Shown one piece after another: positions 1-8,536 of a DNA stretch of 64,000 bases. Source of the stretch: Polyangium sp. 15x6 (GTDB lineage: Bacteria > Myxococcota_A > Polyangia > Polyangiales > Polyangiaceae). Under the pieces are notes generated by a model. The model was not told the origin of the DNA, ran no database searches, and saw nothing but the letters and a program-made list of their open reading frames with translations. The position numbers and the translations under genes were made by a program. The stretch lies in contig NZ_JASBQE010000045.1 of assembly GCF_029960785.1 (NCBI RefSeq), forward strand, positions 32,037-96,036, read 5' to 3'. Every line of letters starts with the position of its first letter. Position 1 is the first letter of the stretch.

Positions 1-21
1 GACCGTTCGACGGGCGACGCG

Positions 22-146
22 GTCCAACGGGCCCGTTGGAAGAACTGCGCGGAGCGCAGTTCTTCCACCCTCGGTCCAGGCCGTGCCTGGTCCGGGTCGA
101 GGGGCGGACAGCCCCCGCGGGGTCCGGGGCAGCGCCCCGGCGAGGC
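22..146. repeat. Modular palindromic repeat, copy A (half element)
   Basis: This copy holds one arm of an intergenic element found twice more in full, at 2522-2815 and 6472-6778. In order it has a GAACTGCGC/GCGCAGTTC dyad, a GGTCCAGG/CCTGGTCC dyad, and a GGGGCGGACAGCCCC...GGGGCAGCGCCCC block. It lies downstream of the HAD phosphatase stop, at the window edge, so the other arm could lie outside the window. The middle dyad differs in its core from copies B and C but keeps its symmetry, as expected if pairing is selected. Confidence 0.75.
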
Positions 147-155
147 GGCTCCGGC

Positions 156-944
156 TCACGCCGCCTTCTTGATGCGCGCGAGCGTCCCCCGGGCGAGGGC
201 GTCCCGATCCACCTCGTCGAGCGACGTCACCACGAGGTCCGCGCCCGCCGCCCGCAAGAGCTCCTCGTCGCCGAGCCGCGCCACGCCGATCGCGCGCATC
301 CCGCCAGCCTTCGCTGCCTGAACCCCCGACGTCGCGTCTTCCACCACGAGCGCCGCCTCGGGCCGCACGCCGAGCTCCTCCGCGGCCCCGAGGAAGATGT
401 CCGGGTACGGTTTGCCCCTCGGGAACGTCCGACCACAGACGTTCGCGTCGAAGAGGTCGACGAGCGTCGTGCCCGGCTCTTTCCCGAGCGGATCCGGACG
501 GATGCCCGGCATGGGCTCGGGCACGACGATCCGCGCGAGCAGCTCGTTCGCGTTCTTCGACGACGACGCGACCGCCATCGGCAAGCCCATGTCGCGCGCG
601 GCGAGCACGAACCGCAGCGCGTCCGGGAAGGCCTGGAACGCGCCTTCCCGGATGAGGCCCAGGATCTTCGCTTGTTTCGCCGCGCCGTACTCCGCGGCGC
701 GGGCCGCGGCGTCGGGGACGTCGAAGTACTCGAGCGCCGCGCGCGCCCCGTCCTCGCGAGGTTTGCCGGCGACGATCTCCTGGTAGACCGCGGTGTCGAA
801 GCGGGCCGGCGTGTAGCGCGACCGCGCCGCGAGGTCCTTCCACGGGCCCCGCATGAGCTCCTCCAAGGTCTCCCGCCAGGCTCGCTCGTGTGGCGAATCG
901 ACGAGCACGCCATCCACGTCGAAGAGGATCCCCTCGAACGCCAT
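156..944 (-). CDS. HAD-superfamily hydrolase, beta-phosphoglucomutase-like
   Basis: The protein is 262 residues, normal for the beta-phosphoglucomutase/phosphatase branch of the HAD superfamily. Motif I is FDVDGVLVDS at residues 8-17, with Asp9 as nucleophile and Asp11 as general acid. A Ser motif (AVASSSKN) and a late acidic motif (VVEDATSGVQAAKAGG) follow in the expected order. A helical cap of about 80 residues sits after motif I, as in C1-cap enzymes. It should be a cytosolic sugar-phosphate or small phosphoester phosphatase or mutase; the substrate cannot be read from sequence. It is the last gene of a possible three-gene minus-strand run (2412 to 156), 67 bp after the FIST gene. The ATG has no strong ribosome-binding site. 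Confidence 0.9.
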   Translation of the reverse strand: MAFEGILFDVDGVLVDSPHERAWRETLEELMRGPWKDLAARSRYTPARFDTAVYQEIVAGKPREDGARAALEYFDVPDAAARAAEYGAAKQAKILGLIREGAFQAFPDALRFVLAARDMGLPMAVASSSKNANELLARIVVPEPMPGIRPDPLGKEPGTTLVDLFDANVCGRTFPRGKPYPDIFLGAAEELGVRPEAALVVEDATSGVQAAKAGGMRAIGVARLGDEELLRAAGADLVVTSLDEVDRDALARGTLARIKKAA

Positions 945-1011
945 GCATGGGCAGATGGAGCCCCGAGGGGCCCACGGGAAGCCCCGCGGCGAGCTCGTGC
1001 CGAGGAGGCGA

Positions 1012-2118
1012 TCAGCCGAAGAGGAGCATCGTCGCCGTCTGGTTCACGTGGCCGAGGAACTGCTCGCCGTACGTGCTGAACCCGACCGTCGGGATGCCCT
1101 CGAAGATCTCGCCGTACGGCTCGATGAGGCCGCGGGTCTCGATCTCGAGCGTGCGCAAGACGCAGTCGAAACCGACGAGCGCGGAGGCGCCGCCGAGTTC
1201 GTCGCGCGCCGTCGCGAGCGCGCGGCGCGTGTCCTCGACGATGTCGGTCGCTTCGAGCACCGTGAGGACCGTGCCCTCGGGGACGTTGCAGTAAAAGACG
1301 ACGCTCTCGCCGCGGATCTGCTGCGGGCTGCGCACGAAGGGTTCGTCGCCGACCATCAAGCCGAGCGGGTGGTTCTGGAAGTAGTTCGCGAGCTCGTCCG
1401 CCGGGATCCCGAGCACCTCGGCATACCGAGCCGCCGCGGGTTTGCCGTCGAACGCATGCACGACGCGCGCGGCCTCGTCGCAGGCGGTGACGCGGAGCGC
1501 GCGATCGAGCGGGCGGAAGCTCTGCGTCTTCCACGCGCGAAACGGTACGGCAGGCTCGAGCAGGAGGAGGACCGCGGCGTTCGTGAAGGCCATGCCGTCT
1601 TTCGCGACCCACGTCGACGTGAAGGTGAGATCGTCGCCCGCGGAGCCGCCGAGGATCGGGATGTCGGTGAGGTCGCCGAGGCGATCCATGAGGCGCTCCT
1701 CGGCGCTGCTGAGGCCGTCGACGAGCAGGAGGCCCACGTGCCGCGAGGGATCGAGGCTCGAGAGCGGCCTTCCAAAGTGCGCTTCGAGCGGAGCGAGCGC
1801 GTTCTTCACGTCGGCGCGATCGCGGAGGTCCTCGATGACGGCGACGGCCGCGTCCCGCACGATCTCGCTGCCGAGCGCCATCGCGACGACCGTGCCCTTG
1901 CGCCACGCGCGGCCCTCACGCTCGCCGGCCGTCGTGCAACCGACCACGAGCGCACCCGGAAACGCGCGTTGCATCGCCTCGGCGAGCGCGCGGGGATCCC
2001 GGCGGCCACCGGCGAAATAAAGGACCACGACGGGCTCGACCGAGGCGAGCTCCGCGCGCATGACGCGCGCGACGTCGTCTGCGCCGATCACGGTCGCATG
2101 GGCAGTTCGAACGGGCAC
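1012..2118 (-). CDS. FIST-domain signal transduction protein
   Basis: The 368-residue protein matches FIST (F-box and intracellular signal transduction) sensors. The N-terminal half has the segment PGALVVGCTTAGE near residue 60 and a GGSAGDD motif near residue 150, both typical of FIST_N. The C-terminal half has the FIST_C pattern of GVLPADEL-type and SFSTYGEQF-like blocks, here ending VGFSTYGEQFLGHVNQTATM. FIST proteins are thought to bind small ligands such as amino acids and to pass the signal to kinases or chemoreceptors; partner and ligand are unknown here. The GTG start at 2118 is chosen because AGGAGGA lies 8 bases upstream. A small unknown gene ends 36 bp upstream on the same strand. 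Confidence 0.85.
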   Translation of the reverse strand: MPVRTAHATVIGADDVARVMRAELASVEPVVVLYFAGGRRDPRALAEAMQRAFPGALVVGCTTAGEREGRAWRKGTVVAMALGSEIVRDAAVAVIEDLRDRADVKNALAPLEAHFGRPLSSLDPSRHVGLLLVDGLSSAEERLMDRLGDLTDIPILGGSAGDDLTFTSTWVAKDGMAFTNAAVLLLLEPAVPFRAWKTQSFRPLDRALRVTACDEAARVVHAFDGKPAAARYAEVLGIPADELANYFQNHPLGLMVGDEPFVRSPQQIRGESVVFYCNVPEGTVLTVLEATDIVEDTRRALATARDELGGASALVGFDCVLRTLEIETRGLIEPYGEIFEGIPTVGFSTYGEQFLGHVNQTATMLLFG

Positions 2119-2154
2119 GGTGAAAGTCCTCCTGCGTGCTCTCGAAGAAGATGG

Positions 2155-2412
2155 CTAGCGTTGCGGGCCCGAGGAAGGCGGAGGGCGCCACGACACGCCC
2201 GCAGGCTGCGCGGACAGGTCGACGCCGAGCTCGCGCGCGAGGGCCTCGAGCTTGCGAAGGACCTCGGGATCGTCGGAGGTGGTGTCCGTGTGCTTGGAAG
2301 GGTCGATGCCCTTCAGCATGAGCTTCGCGCGGACGAACCCCGCCATCGTCGGGTTGCCCCGCGACCGATGGGCGACGATGGCGTCGATGATCTGCTTGAC
2401 CTTCCCCGACAT
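2155..2412 (-). CDS. Small conserved-type hypothetical protein, 85 aa
   Basis: This is an 85-residue protein with no recognised family. The N-terminal half is helical and basic (MSGKVKQIIDAIV...), with MAGFVRAKLMLKG near residue 25. The second half has a predicted helix (DPEVLRKLEALARELG) and a Pro-rich tail. No signal peptide or membrane segment is visible. The ATG at 2412 is preferred to an upstream start at 2478, because the extra 22 residues are Arg-rich and look like read-through of non-coding DNA. It lies 36 bp upstream of the FIST gene on the same strand and may be cotranscribed. Confidence 0.6.
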   Translation of the reverse strand: MSGKVKQIIDAIVAHRSRGNPTMAGFVRAKLMLKGIDPSKHTDTTSDDPEVLRKLEALARELGVDLSAQPAGVSWRPPPSSGPQR

Positions 2413-2521
2413 GCTTTCGCGAGCTCTCGTACCCCGAAACGCGGCGCGATCTCTCGCCCCAGAGTCATCATCGCACAAACGTCACGTCACGCGCGAGGGC
2501 TGATCTTTTCTCGGGTCGCCG

Positions 2522-2815
2522 CGCCGGGGCGCTGCCCCGGGCCCCGCGGGGGCTGTTCGCCCCTCGACCCGAACCAGCGCAAGCGCTGGACTCGTGATGG
2601 AAGAACTGCGCGATGCGCAGTTCTTCCACCAGCCGGTGGCAAGACTGGCGAAGTCCGTCTCACGCACGGACCGCGATGTCAGCGTCGCCGGTCTTGCCTC
2701 GGCCCGTTCGATGAACTGCGCATCGCGCAGTTCATCGACCCCGGGTCCAGCGCTTGCGCTGGTCCGGGTCCAGGGGCGGATAGCCCCTGGTGGGGCCTGG
2801 GGCAAAGCCCCAGCG
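2522..2815. repeat. Modular inverted repeat, copy B (full element)
   Basis: A composite inverted repeat of about 294 bp. Each arm carries the same modules in mirror order: a GGGGC...GCCCC block, CCAGCGCAAGCGCTGG, and a GAACTGCGC/GCGCAGTTC dyad, ending near AAGAC...GTCTT at a non-palindromic centre of about 50 bp. It lies between the small gene at 2412 and the kinase gene at 2847, both on the minus strand. The arms are imperfect (GAAGAACTGC against GATGAACTGC) but each inner dyad is kept, so a large cruciform or paired hairpins are possible. Confidence 0.85.
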
Positions 2816-2846
2816 CAGCGGCCAACATGAGATCGAGGCGAGGGCT

Positions 2847-4571
2847 CTACGCCGGCGCCGGCGCGGCTGCCGCGCTGCCTGCGAGCTCTGCGAAGAAGGG
2901 GGCCAGATCTGCCCGGCCCCGGAGCGGCGCGCAGATCCGACCCGACGAGCGCAAGAGCTCCATCTCGAGCTTCTCGGCGCGCCGGCCGACGTCTGCGAGC
3001 GCGAGGAAGTGCTTCGCTTTGCGATCTTCCATCGCCCGATCTGCGATCACGAGGCTGTGCCGGAGCTCTCGGATCTGTTGATCCACCTCGGCCACTGCGC
3101 GCTCTTTCTCGACTGCGGCTGCTTCGACCTCGAGTTCGGCGTGGCGCGCGTCTGCCCAGAGGTCGACGAGATCGGCGAGCGCACGGTACGCGTCTGCGAG
3201 CTCGCGGTAAGGCTCGCGGAAGCCGCTCCGGCCCTCCCAGAACACCACCTCTCGGTGCGCCTCGCGCACGCGCGGCGGGAACGACCTCGCGGCTCCGGCG
3301 AGCGGCGCGATGCCGGCCCGCGTCGCGCGTGCTTCCTCGCGCGTCCGCGAGATGTCCACCGTGAGCCGATCCATCGCCTTGCCCTGGCGGAAGCGGCCCT
3401 CCTTCCACTCGCGGTGGATCGTGTCGAGCGCGCGTTGCTCCTCGACGCCGCGGGTTCGCAGCTCCGCGAGCTCCTTCACGTGCGCCTTCATCTGCTCCAG
3501 CGTCCGCGCAACCTCGACGGGCAGCGCACCGCCGTACGTCTTGCCGACGAGGCGCTCCACGATCTCCACGCGCGTGCTCCAGCGCTGCGCTGCGGCCGCG
3601 GACGAAGGGCGCGGCGGCGCGATCGGCACCGCGTCGAGATCGGGCGGCGCGGGGACCCGCGCGGCTTCGCTGACCTCCTTCAGCGCTGCGAGGACCCGGT
3701 GCGCGTCGACGGGCCGGCCGTCGGGGACCTTCGCCATGAGGTCGTAGACGAGCTGATCGAGCGCGGGCGGCACGTCCGGCAGGTGCTCGCCGAGGCGCGG
3801 CGGCGGCTCCAGCATGTGCTTGTTCAGGATCTGCGCGGGGCTCGGCGCGTCGAAGGGCAAACGCTGCGTCAGCATCTCGAAGAGGATCACGCCGAGCGCG
3901 TACAGATCGGCCGGCGGACCCGCGTCCGACGACGTCGCGCGCTCGGGGGCCATGTACTCGGGCGTGCCGAAGACCTCGCCCGCGTTCGTCAGGCGCACGT
4001 CCTGCGCGCAGCGCGCGATGCCGAAATCGAGGAGTTTGACCCGGTCACCGCGGAGCAAAAAAACGTTCTCCGGCTTGAGATCGCGGTGGATGACCTCGAA
4101 GTCGTGCGCGCGGGCGAGCGCGCGGGTCATCTGGATGACGATGGGCAGCGCGCGCGCGATCGACACCGGGCCGTTCGCGATGACCTCCGAGAGGCTCTCG
4201 CCTTCGAGCAGCTCCATCACGAGGAACGGCGTGCCGTCCTCCGCGTCGCCGTGATCGAAGATCTCGATGATGTTCGGATGCGCGAGCCTTTGCGCGAGCT
4301 TCGCCTCGCGGTTGAAGCGCTCGCGCGTGGTGTGATCCGAGGCGAGCTGCGGGTTCAGGAGCTTCACCGCGCAGGGTCTGTCCGTGAGCAGGAAGCGGGC
4401 GCGGTACACGGAGGCCATGCCGCCGATGCCGATGAGCTCGTCGAGCACGTACCTGCCCGCGACGGTGGTGCCGAGCCACGGATCCCGGAGCACGACGAGC
4501 GTGGAGCCGTCAGCGAAGCAAGTGTTGCTCTCGCTCGGATAGCGGAGGCTGCACGTGGGACAGGACTTCAT
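2847..4571 (-). CDS. Ser/Thr protein kinase with zinc-ribbon N-terminus and coiled-coil tail
   Basis: A 574-residue Hanks-type kinase. Residues 1-20 hold a CPTC...C zinc-ribbon-like start also seen in other myxobacterial kinases. The kinase domain runs from about 38 to 300, with a GIGGMASVY glycine loop, catalytic Lys in CAVKLLN, the catalytic loop HRDLKPEN near residue 160, DFG (LLDFGIAR) and the APE equivalent (MAPER). The rest (about 330-574) is charged and helical with heptad character, and there is no membrane segment, so the kinase is probably cytosolic and the tail a scaffold or oligomerisation region. ATG 4571 is chosen because the 78 residues before it overlap the aldehyde dehydrogenase gene and look non-coding. 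That gene ends 74 bp upstream on the same strand. Confidence 0.93.
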   Translation of the reverse strand: MKSCPTCSLRYPSESNTCFADGSTLVVLRDPWLGTTVAGRYVLDELIGIGGMASVYRARFLLTDRPCAVKLLNPQLASDHTTRERFNREAKLAQRLAHPNIIEIFDHGDAEDGTPFLVMELLEGESLSEVIANGPVSIARALPIVIQMTRALARAHDFEVIHRDLKPENVFLLRGDRVKLLDFGIARCAQDVRLTNAGEVFGTPEYMAPERATSSDAGPPADLYALGVILFEMLTQRLPFDAPSPAQILNKHMLEPPPRLGEHLPDVPPALDQLVYDLMAKVPDGRPVDAHRVLAALKEVSEAARVPAPPDLDAVPIAPPRPSSAAAAQRWSTRVEIVERLVGKTYGGALPVEVARTLEQMKAHVKELAELRTRGVEEQRALDTIHREWKEGRFRQGKAMDRLTVDISRTREEARATRAGIAPLAGAARSFPPRVREAHREVVFWEGRSGFREPYRELADAYRALADLVDLWADARHAELEVEAAAVEKERAVAEVDQQIRELRHSLVIADRAMEDRKAKHFLALADVGRRAEKLEMELLRSSGRICAPLRGRADLAPFFAELAGSAAAAPAPA

Positions 4572-4645
4572 GCGCGGCGCAGGGGAGGGCAGGGGGCGGT
4601 GGCGTGGGCGGCCGGTCCCATCCACCTCCCCCGAGTGCCACCTGA

Positions 4646-6229
4646 TTACAGGATCTCGCCAATGCGCTGCAAGAGTCCGCCGCCGGAGAAGAGCGCCCGG
4701 AGCCCTTTGCGGAACCAGCCATAACTCTGGGCGGTGTACGGGAACCAGAGCGGGTCCTTGCTGCCCATGCCGACACGCTCGACGCTGACGTGCTTGATGT
4801 TGCACATCTCCCGCAAGCCCTCTTCGCCCATCGCACGGCCGAAGCCGCTCGCCTTGATGCCGCCGAAGGGCGTGTCAGGCGTGCCGCCGTTCGTCAGCAC
4901 GTCGTTCACGAGCACGCTGCCCGCCTCGACGCGCTCGGCAAGACGCGTCGCGTGATCGCGGTCGCGGGAGAAGACGTACGCGTTCAAACCGAGGTGCGAG
5001 TCGTTCGCGAGGCGAAGCGCCTCCTCCTCGGTCGAGACGCGCATGAACGGCACGATCGGCCCGAAGATCTCCTCGGTCATCACGGTCATCTGGTGGTTGC
5101 AGCCGTCGATCACGGTCGGCTCGAAGAACTGCCCCGGCCCCTCGCGCCGCTTGCCGCCCGCGCGCACCGTGGCGCCCTTCTGCAGCGCGTCAGCGATGTG
5201 CTTCTCGGCGACGTCGATCTGGTGCGGGAAGATGATCGCGCCGACGTCGACGAACTCCGCGCTCGGATCCCCCTGCCTGAGGTCCCTCGTCAGCTCGACG
5301 ACGCGATCGACGAGCTTGTCGTGCACCTCGCGGTGCGCGTAGACGCGCTCGACGGAGACGCAGATCTGGCCCGAGTTCGAGAAGCCGCCGAACACGATGG
5401 CGCGCGCGGTGCGCTCGACGTCGGCGTCGGCGCAGGCGATGAGCGGCGCCTTGCCGCCGAGCTCCATCACGCACGGGATGAGCCGCTCGCCGCACGCAGC
5501 CGCGACCCTGCGGCCCGTGGCGACGCTGCCCGTGAGGATCACGAAGTCCGGCTGCGCCTCGATGAGCGCCGCGCCGGTGGGCCCGAAGCCGGGGACGACC
5601 TGGAGCAGATCCTCGGGCAGGCCCGCGCTGTCCCAGACCTCCTTGGCCTTCTGCGCGATGAGAGGCGTGACCTCGCTCGGCTTGATGACGACGGCGTTGC
5701 CCGCGAGCAGCGCGAGGATCGCATCGCGCAAGGGGAGCTGGAACGGGTAGTTCCAGGGCGAGATCACGGCCACGACGCCGCGAGGTTTGTAGTGGATGAA
5801 GCTTCGGCGATGCTTCATCAGGTGGAGCTTGATCTCGTGCGGCGCGAGGACGCGCGGAGCCGCCTTGGCGAAGAAGGTCGCGATGTCGGCGGCGACCATG
5901 ACCTCGTGGAGCAGGGCCTCGTGGCGCGGTTTTCCGCACTCACGCACGAGCAGGTCGACGATCTCGTCGACGCGATCGACGATGGCGTCGCGGAAGCGGA
6001 GCACGCGCTCGCAGCGCTCCTCGACAGGCAGCGCGCCCCAGGCTTCCTGCGCGCGCCGCGCCCGCTCGACGGCGCGCTTGACCTCGTCGGCGGAGGTGAC
6101 CTTCACCTCGCCGAGGAGCTCGCCCGTGGCAGGCGCGTAGCTCCGGATCTTCGTCGCCGCGTGCCCATTGGCGCCCGGACCGCTCCCCGCAACGCTCCCC
6201 GCCCCTCGGTCCATCACCACCTGGCCCAT
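4646..6229 (-). CDS. NAD(P)-dependent aldehyde dehydrogenase
   Basis: A 527-residue member of the aldehyde dehydrogenase superfamily, which oxidises aldehydes to acids with NAD(P)+. Visible are the cofactor-binding start of the Rossmann region (ISPWNYPFQLPLRDA), the general-base Glu in VMELGGKAP near residue 256, the catalytic Cys in NSGQICVSVER near residue 288, and the late EEIFGPI motif. The N-terminus has an unusual Gly/Ala-rich leader of about 35 residues, and the C-terminus extends about 40 residues beyond the core with aromatic and basic residues (WFRKGLRALF), perhaps membrane-associating. ATG 6229 has GGGAGG five bases upstream. Long-chain or succinate-semialdehyde substrates are both possible. 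Confidence 0.93.
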   Translation of the reverse strand: MGQVVMDRGAGSVAGSGPGANGHAATKIRSYAPATGELLGEVKVTSADEVKRAVERARRAQEAWGALPVEERCERVLRFRDAIVDRVDEIVDLLVRECGKPRHEALLHEVMVAADIATFFAKAAPRVLAPHEIKLHLMKHRRSFIHYKPRGVVAVISPWNYPFQLPLRDAILALLAGNAVVIKPSEVTPLIAQKAKEVWDSAGLPEDLLQVVPGFGPTGAALIEAQPDFVILTGSVATGRRVAAACGERLIPCVMELGGKAPLIACADADVERTARAIVFGGFSNSGQICVSVERVYAHREVHDKLVDRVVELTRDLRQGDPSAEFVDVGAIIFPHQIDVAEKHIADALQKGATVRAGGKRREGPGQFFEPTVIDGCNHQMTVMTEEIFGPIVPFMRVSTEEEALRLANDSHLGLNAYVFSRDRDHATRLAERVEAGSVLVNDVLTNGGTPDTPFGGIKASGFGRAMGEEGLREMCNIKHVSVERVGMGSKDPLWFPYTAQSYGWFRKGLRALFSGGGLLQRIGEIL

Positions 6230-6471
6230 TTCATCCTCCCTTGCAGGAAAGCCGAGCGACCGGCCCGGCGCGTCATGCGCATCCGCGCATCCGCGCGGGC
6301 TCCTCGCCGGCACGGTCGTCGGAGAACGTAGCCAAAGGGACGGCATGCTTCAATACGGAGAGCTCGCACCTCGGACGGCGCCCACGCAAGCTGCTGTCCA
6401 GAACGAAGGCATCCCACGACCGAGGGCGTCCCCGACCCCAAGGGCATGCCTCCGATTGCCCTGCCACAGCG
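6230..6471. other. Non-coding stretch upstream of the aldehyde dehydrogenase
   Basis: This lies between the divergent aldehyde dehydrogenase (start 6229) and the exported protein at 6912, next to repeat copy C. No gene was supported on either strand. It should contain the dehydrogenase promoter, but no convincing -35/-10 pair could be picked. Confidence 0.5.
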
Positions 6472-6778
6472 CAGCGCCGGGGTTTCACCCCGGACCCCGA
6501 CCAGGGGCTGTCCGCCCCTGGACCCGGACCAGCGCAAGCGCTGGACCCGGGGTCGATGAACTGCGCGATGCGCAGTTCATCGAACAGGCCGAGTCAAGAC
6601 CCGTAACGACCCTGCCAACCAAGACCGCCGCGACCGGCAACGCCGTCCCTGGTCTTGCCACCGGCCTGTGGAAGAACCGCGCATCGCGCGGTTCTTCCAA
6701 CTTGAGTCCAGCGCTTGCGCTGGTCCGGGTCGAGGGGCGGATAGCCCCCGCGGGGTCCGGGGCGGCGCCCCGGCGCGG
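6472..6778. repeat. Modular inverted repeat, copy C (full element)
   Basis: A composite inverted repeat of about 307 bp with the same modules as copy B: a GC block, CCAGCGCAAGCGCTGG, and a GATGAACTGCGC/GCGCAGTTCATC dyad on the left; GAAGAACCGCGC/GCGCGGTTCTTC, CCAGCGCTTGCGCTGG and the GC block on the right. The right-hand dyad has a compensated change (GAACCGCGC/GCGCGGTTC), so base-pairing is conserved while sequence drifts. It sits between two divergently transcribed genes, so a role as a shared transcription terminator is unlikely. Confidence 0.85.
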
Positions 6779-6911
6779 CGGCTCACGGTGGAACGAATCC
6801 TTCGTCCGGAACGAAGGTGCTCCTCCTGGGCTTCGGGTGTCCTGCTCGATTTTGCGACGGGCTCTTGCGTTCGTGGGGGCTGGTCCGAATAGCCATGTCG
6901 GGGGAATGGAC

Positions 6912-7346
6912 ATGAAACAGACGCTTGGCTCGCTCGGGGCGGTTCTTTGGCTCGCGGGGACGGTGCTGCCGCTCGTGCCGGGGACGGCGCATGCGGTGGA
7001 GGGGCTCTCGATCGAGATGGGGGCGAAGGCGCAATTCCTGAATGGCGCGCTCATCGGCATTCCGGTCGTGTACACGTGCCCGACGGGGAGCACCTCTCCG
7101 AGCGTGTCCGTGCAGCTCTACCAGGCGTCTGGGCGCGAGGTCGTGAACGGGGTCGCCTTCGAGGAGGGCCTCGCTTGCGACGGCGAACCGAAGGAGACGT
7201 TGATCTTCGTGGTGCCGAGTGGCTCGTCCCCGTTCCGCCGGAGCAAGGACGTCGTGGTCGACGTCAACATCTCGGTCTGCGACGCGCTCGCGGCCACCTG
7301 CGGAAATGCGTCTGCTGGGCCTGTGCTCCTGTCGCTGCGGCGGTGA
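6912..7346 (+). CDS. Small exported protein, unknown function
   Basis: A 144-residue protein with a clear signal peptide: MKQT, then a hydrophobic core, then the cleavage-site pattern GTAHA|VEG near residue 27. The mature part is beta-rich in appearance and has four Cys residues (YTCPTG, LACDGE, SVCDAL, ATCGN), which could form two disulfides in the periplasm. No known family was recognised. ATG 6912 is preferred to ATG 6906 because GGGGGA at 6900-6905 is six bases upstream of the former and abuts the latter. It ends 3 bp before the stop of a convergent gene. Confidence 0.75.
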   Translation: MKQTLGSLGAVLWLAGTVLPLVPGTAHAVEGLSIEMGAKAQFLNGALIGIPVVYTCPTGSTSPSVSVQLYQASGREVVNGVAFEEGLACDGEPKETLIFVVPSGSSPFRRSKDVVVDVNISVCDALAATCGNASAGPVLLSLRR

Positions 7347-7349
7347 GGC

Positions 7350-7985
7350 TCAGCCCTCTGCTTTGCTCACGAGCGCTGCCAGCCATGCCTCTTCTTCTGC
7401 GACGAGCCGCAGCGTTTTTTCGCGCGTGGAGGCACGAACTTCCTCGACCGGGGGGTCTTCGTCCGGGTTGTGGTAGGCGCTGAGGAGACCGATCGACGTG
7501 AGCCACTCGAGATCGTCGAAGCCGGCGCCGATCTTGCGCAAGAAGTCTGCAATGACCAGCGTCAAGAGCTTGAAGTGGCCCTTGTATGGCAGACCGAGCG
7601 GACGTATCGGCGCCTCCTCGCTGATCCAGAGCGACGCGGTCGTCGCGAGCGCTCGCGCGGCGACGGCTGGCTCGTCCGCGAGGATCTCGACGACGTCGGC
7701 GATCATGGTGAGCGCCTCTGGATTGCCGAGGGCCCTCATGCCTTTGCCCTCGAAGTGCCGCGCTTCGATCTCGGCCGGCACGACCGTCGCGCGGAGTGCG
7801 GCTTGTCCGTCGTGGGGTTCCCATACGGGCGAGATCTGGATTCCGGTCGCGCGCGTTTCGGTCCGGAGGTTCACCGTGTGGAGCAGGATCGCTCGCGCGT
7901 CGTGCATCAGGTGGTCGATGTCCGGGAGCGCGTAGCCCTCCGGAAGCTCGAGGAAGGCGCGGCCGGAGGCGGGATCGAATTCCAT
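7350..7985 (-). CDS. Conserved-type hypothetical protein, 211 aa
   Basis: A 211-residue soluble protein of no recognised family. It has no signal peptide or membrane segment. The central part is Ala-rich and helical (ALATTASLWISEEAP), and the C-terminal part is charged and helical (STREKTLRLVAEEEAWL). ATG 7985 has AGAAGG five bases upstream, which supports this start over the much longer open frame that continues to 8678. A lipoprotein gene ends 38 bp upstream on the same strand, so the two may share a transcript. Confidence 0.65.
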   Translation of the reverse strand: MEFDPASGRAFLELPEGYALPDIDHLMHDARAILLHTVNLRTETRATGIQISPVWEPHDGQAALRATVVPAEIEARHFEGKGMRALGNPEALTMIADVVEILADEPAVAARALATTASLWISEEAPIRPLGLPYKGHFKLLTLVIADFLRKIGAGFDDLEWLTSIGLLSAYHNPDEDPPVEEVRASTREKTLRLVAEEEAWLAALVSKAEG

Positions 7986-8023
7986 GCGCCCTTCTACCAC
8001 GGATCGGGGACGCCGATCGCGGC

Positions 8024-8479
8024 CTAACGTTTGACCAGATCCCCGAGGGCCGGTGACGCGCCCACCGTCCAGGCGGTCCCGGGACGCACGAAGCCCCACT
8101 CGCCGTCGGCGAATACCCACACCTCGCGCAGCTGCGTATCGCCCCGATAGAACGCGATCTGCGCGACCTGCTTGCCGCCGCCCGGCTGCTGCTCGGTCAC
8201 GCGCAGGGCGTCCACGAGCGCTGAAAGCTCCTGCCCGCGCTTCTCCGCCGTGCCGCCGGCAGACCAGGTTATGACCGCGCGATCGGCGGTCCGCACCAGC
8301 GGCAGATCCGTCGCGGTCGCCGCGGTACGCGCGTCTGCTTGCGTGCTGGCGGCTGCGATCGGTCGCGCCTCGGTGGCTGCGCTGGGAGCGCCGGGACTCG
8401 GAGCCGACTGCTGGGGAGAGTTGGTGCTGCAGGCGAGTGCGCAGGTGGCGAACACGCACCCGAGGAGGAACGATCTCAT
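8024..8479 (-). CDS. Putative lipoprotein, unknown function
   Basis: A 151-residue protein with a lipoprotein signal peptide (MRSFLLGCVFATCALAC), lipidated Cys predicted near residue 17. A Ser/Pro/Ala-rich linker of about 40 residues follows, then a small domain from about 60 to 150 containing AFYRGDTQLREVWVFADGEW, beta-strand-like. It should be anchored in the inner or outer membrane facing the periplasm or surface. No family was recognised. Its start has a GAGG five bases upstream. It precedes the unknown gene at 7985-7350 by 38 bp. Confidence 0.7.
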   Translation of the reverse strand: MRSFLLGCVFATCALACSTNSPQQSAPSPGAPSAATEARPIAAASTQADARTAATATDLPLVRTADRAVITWSAGGTAEKRGQELSALVDALRVTEQQPGGGKQVAQIAFYRGDTQLREVWVFADGEWGFVRPGTAWTVGASPALGDLVKR

Positions 8480-8536
8480 GAGGGCCTCGATACCGGTCGG
8501 CGGTGGAGACAGGAAATCCCAGCCGGCCGTGGCTCG

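Noticed and set aside
2522..6778. Intergenic inverted repeats as rho-independent terminators
   Set aside because: They have no T-run, are about 300 bp long, and copy C lies between divergent genes.
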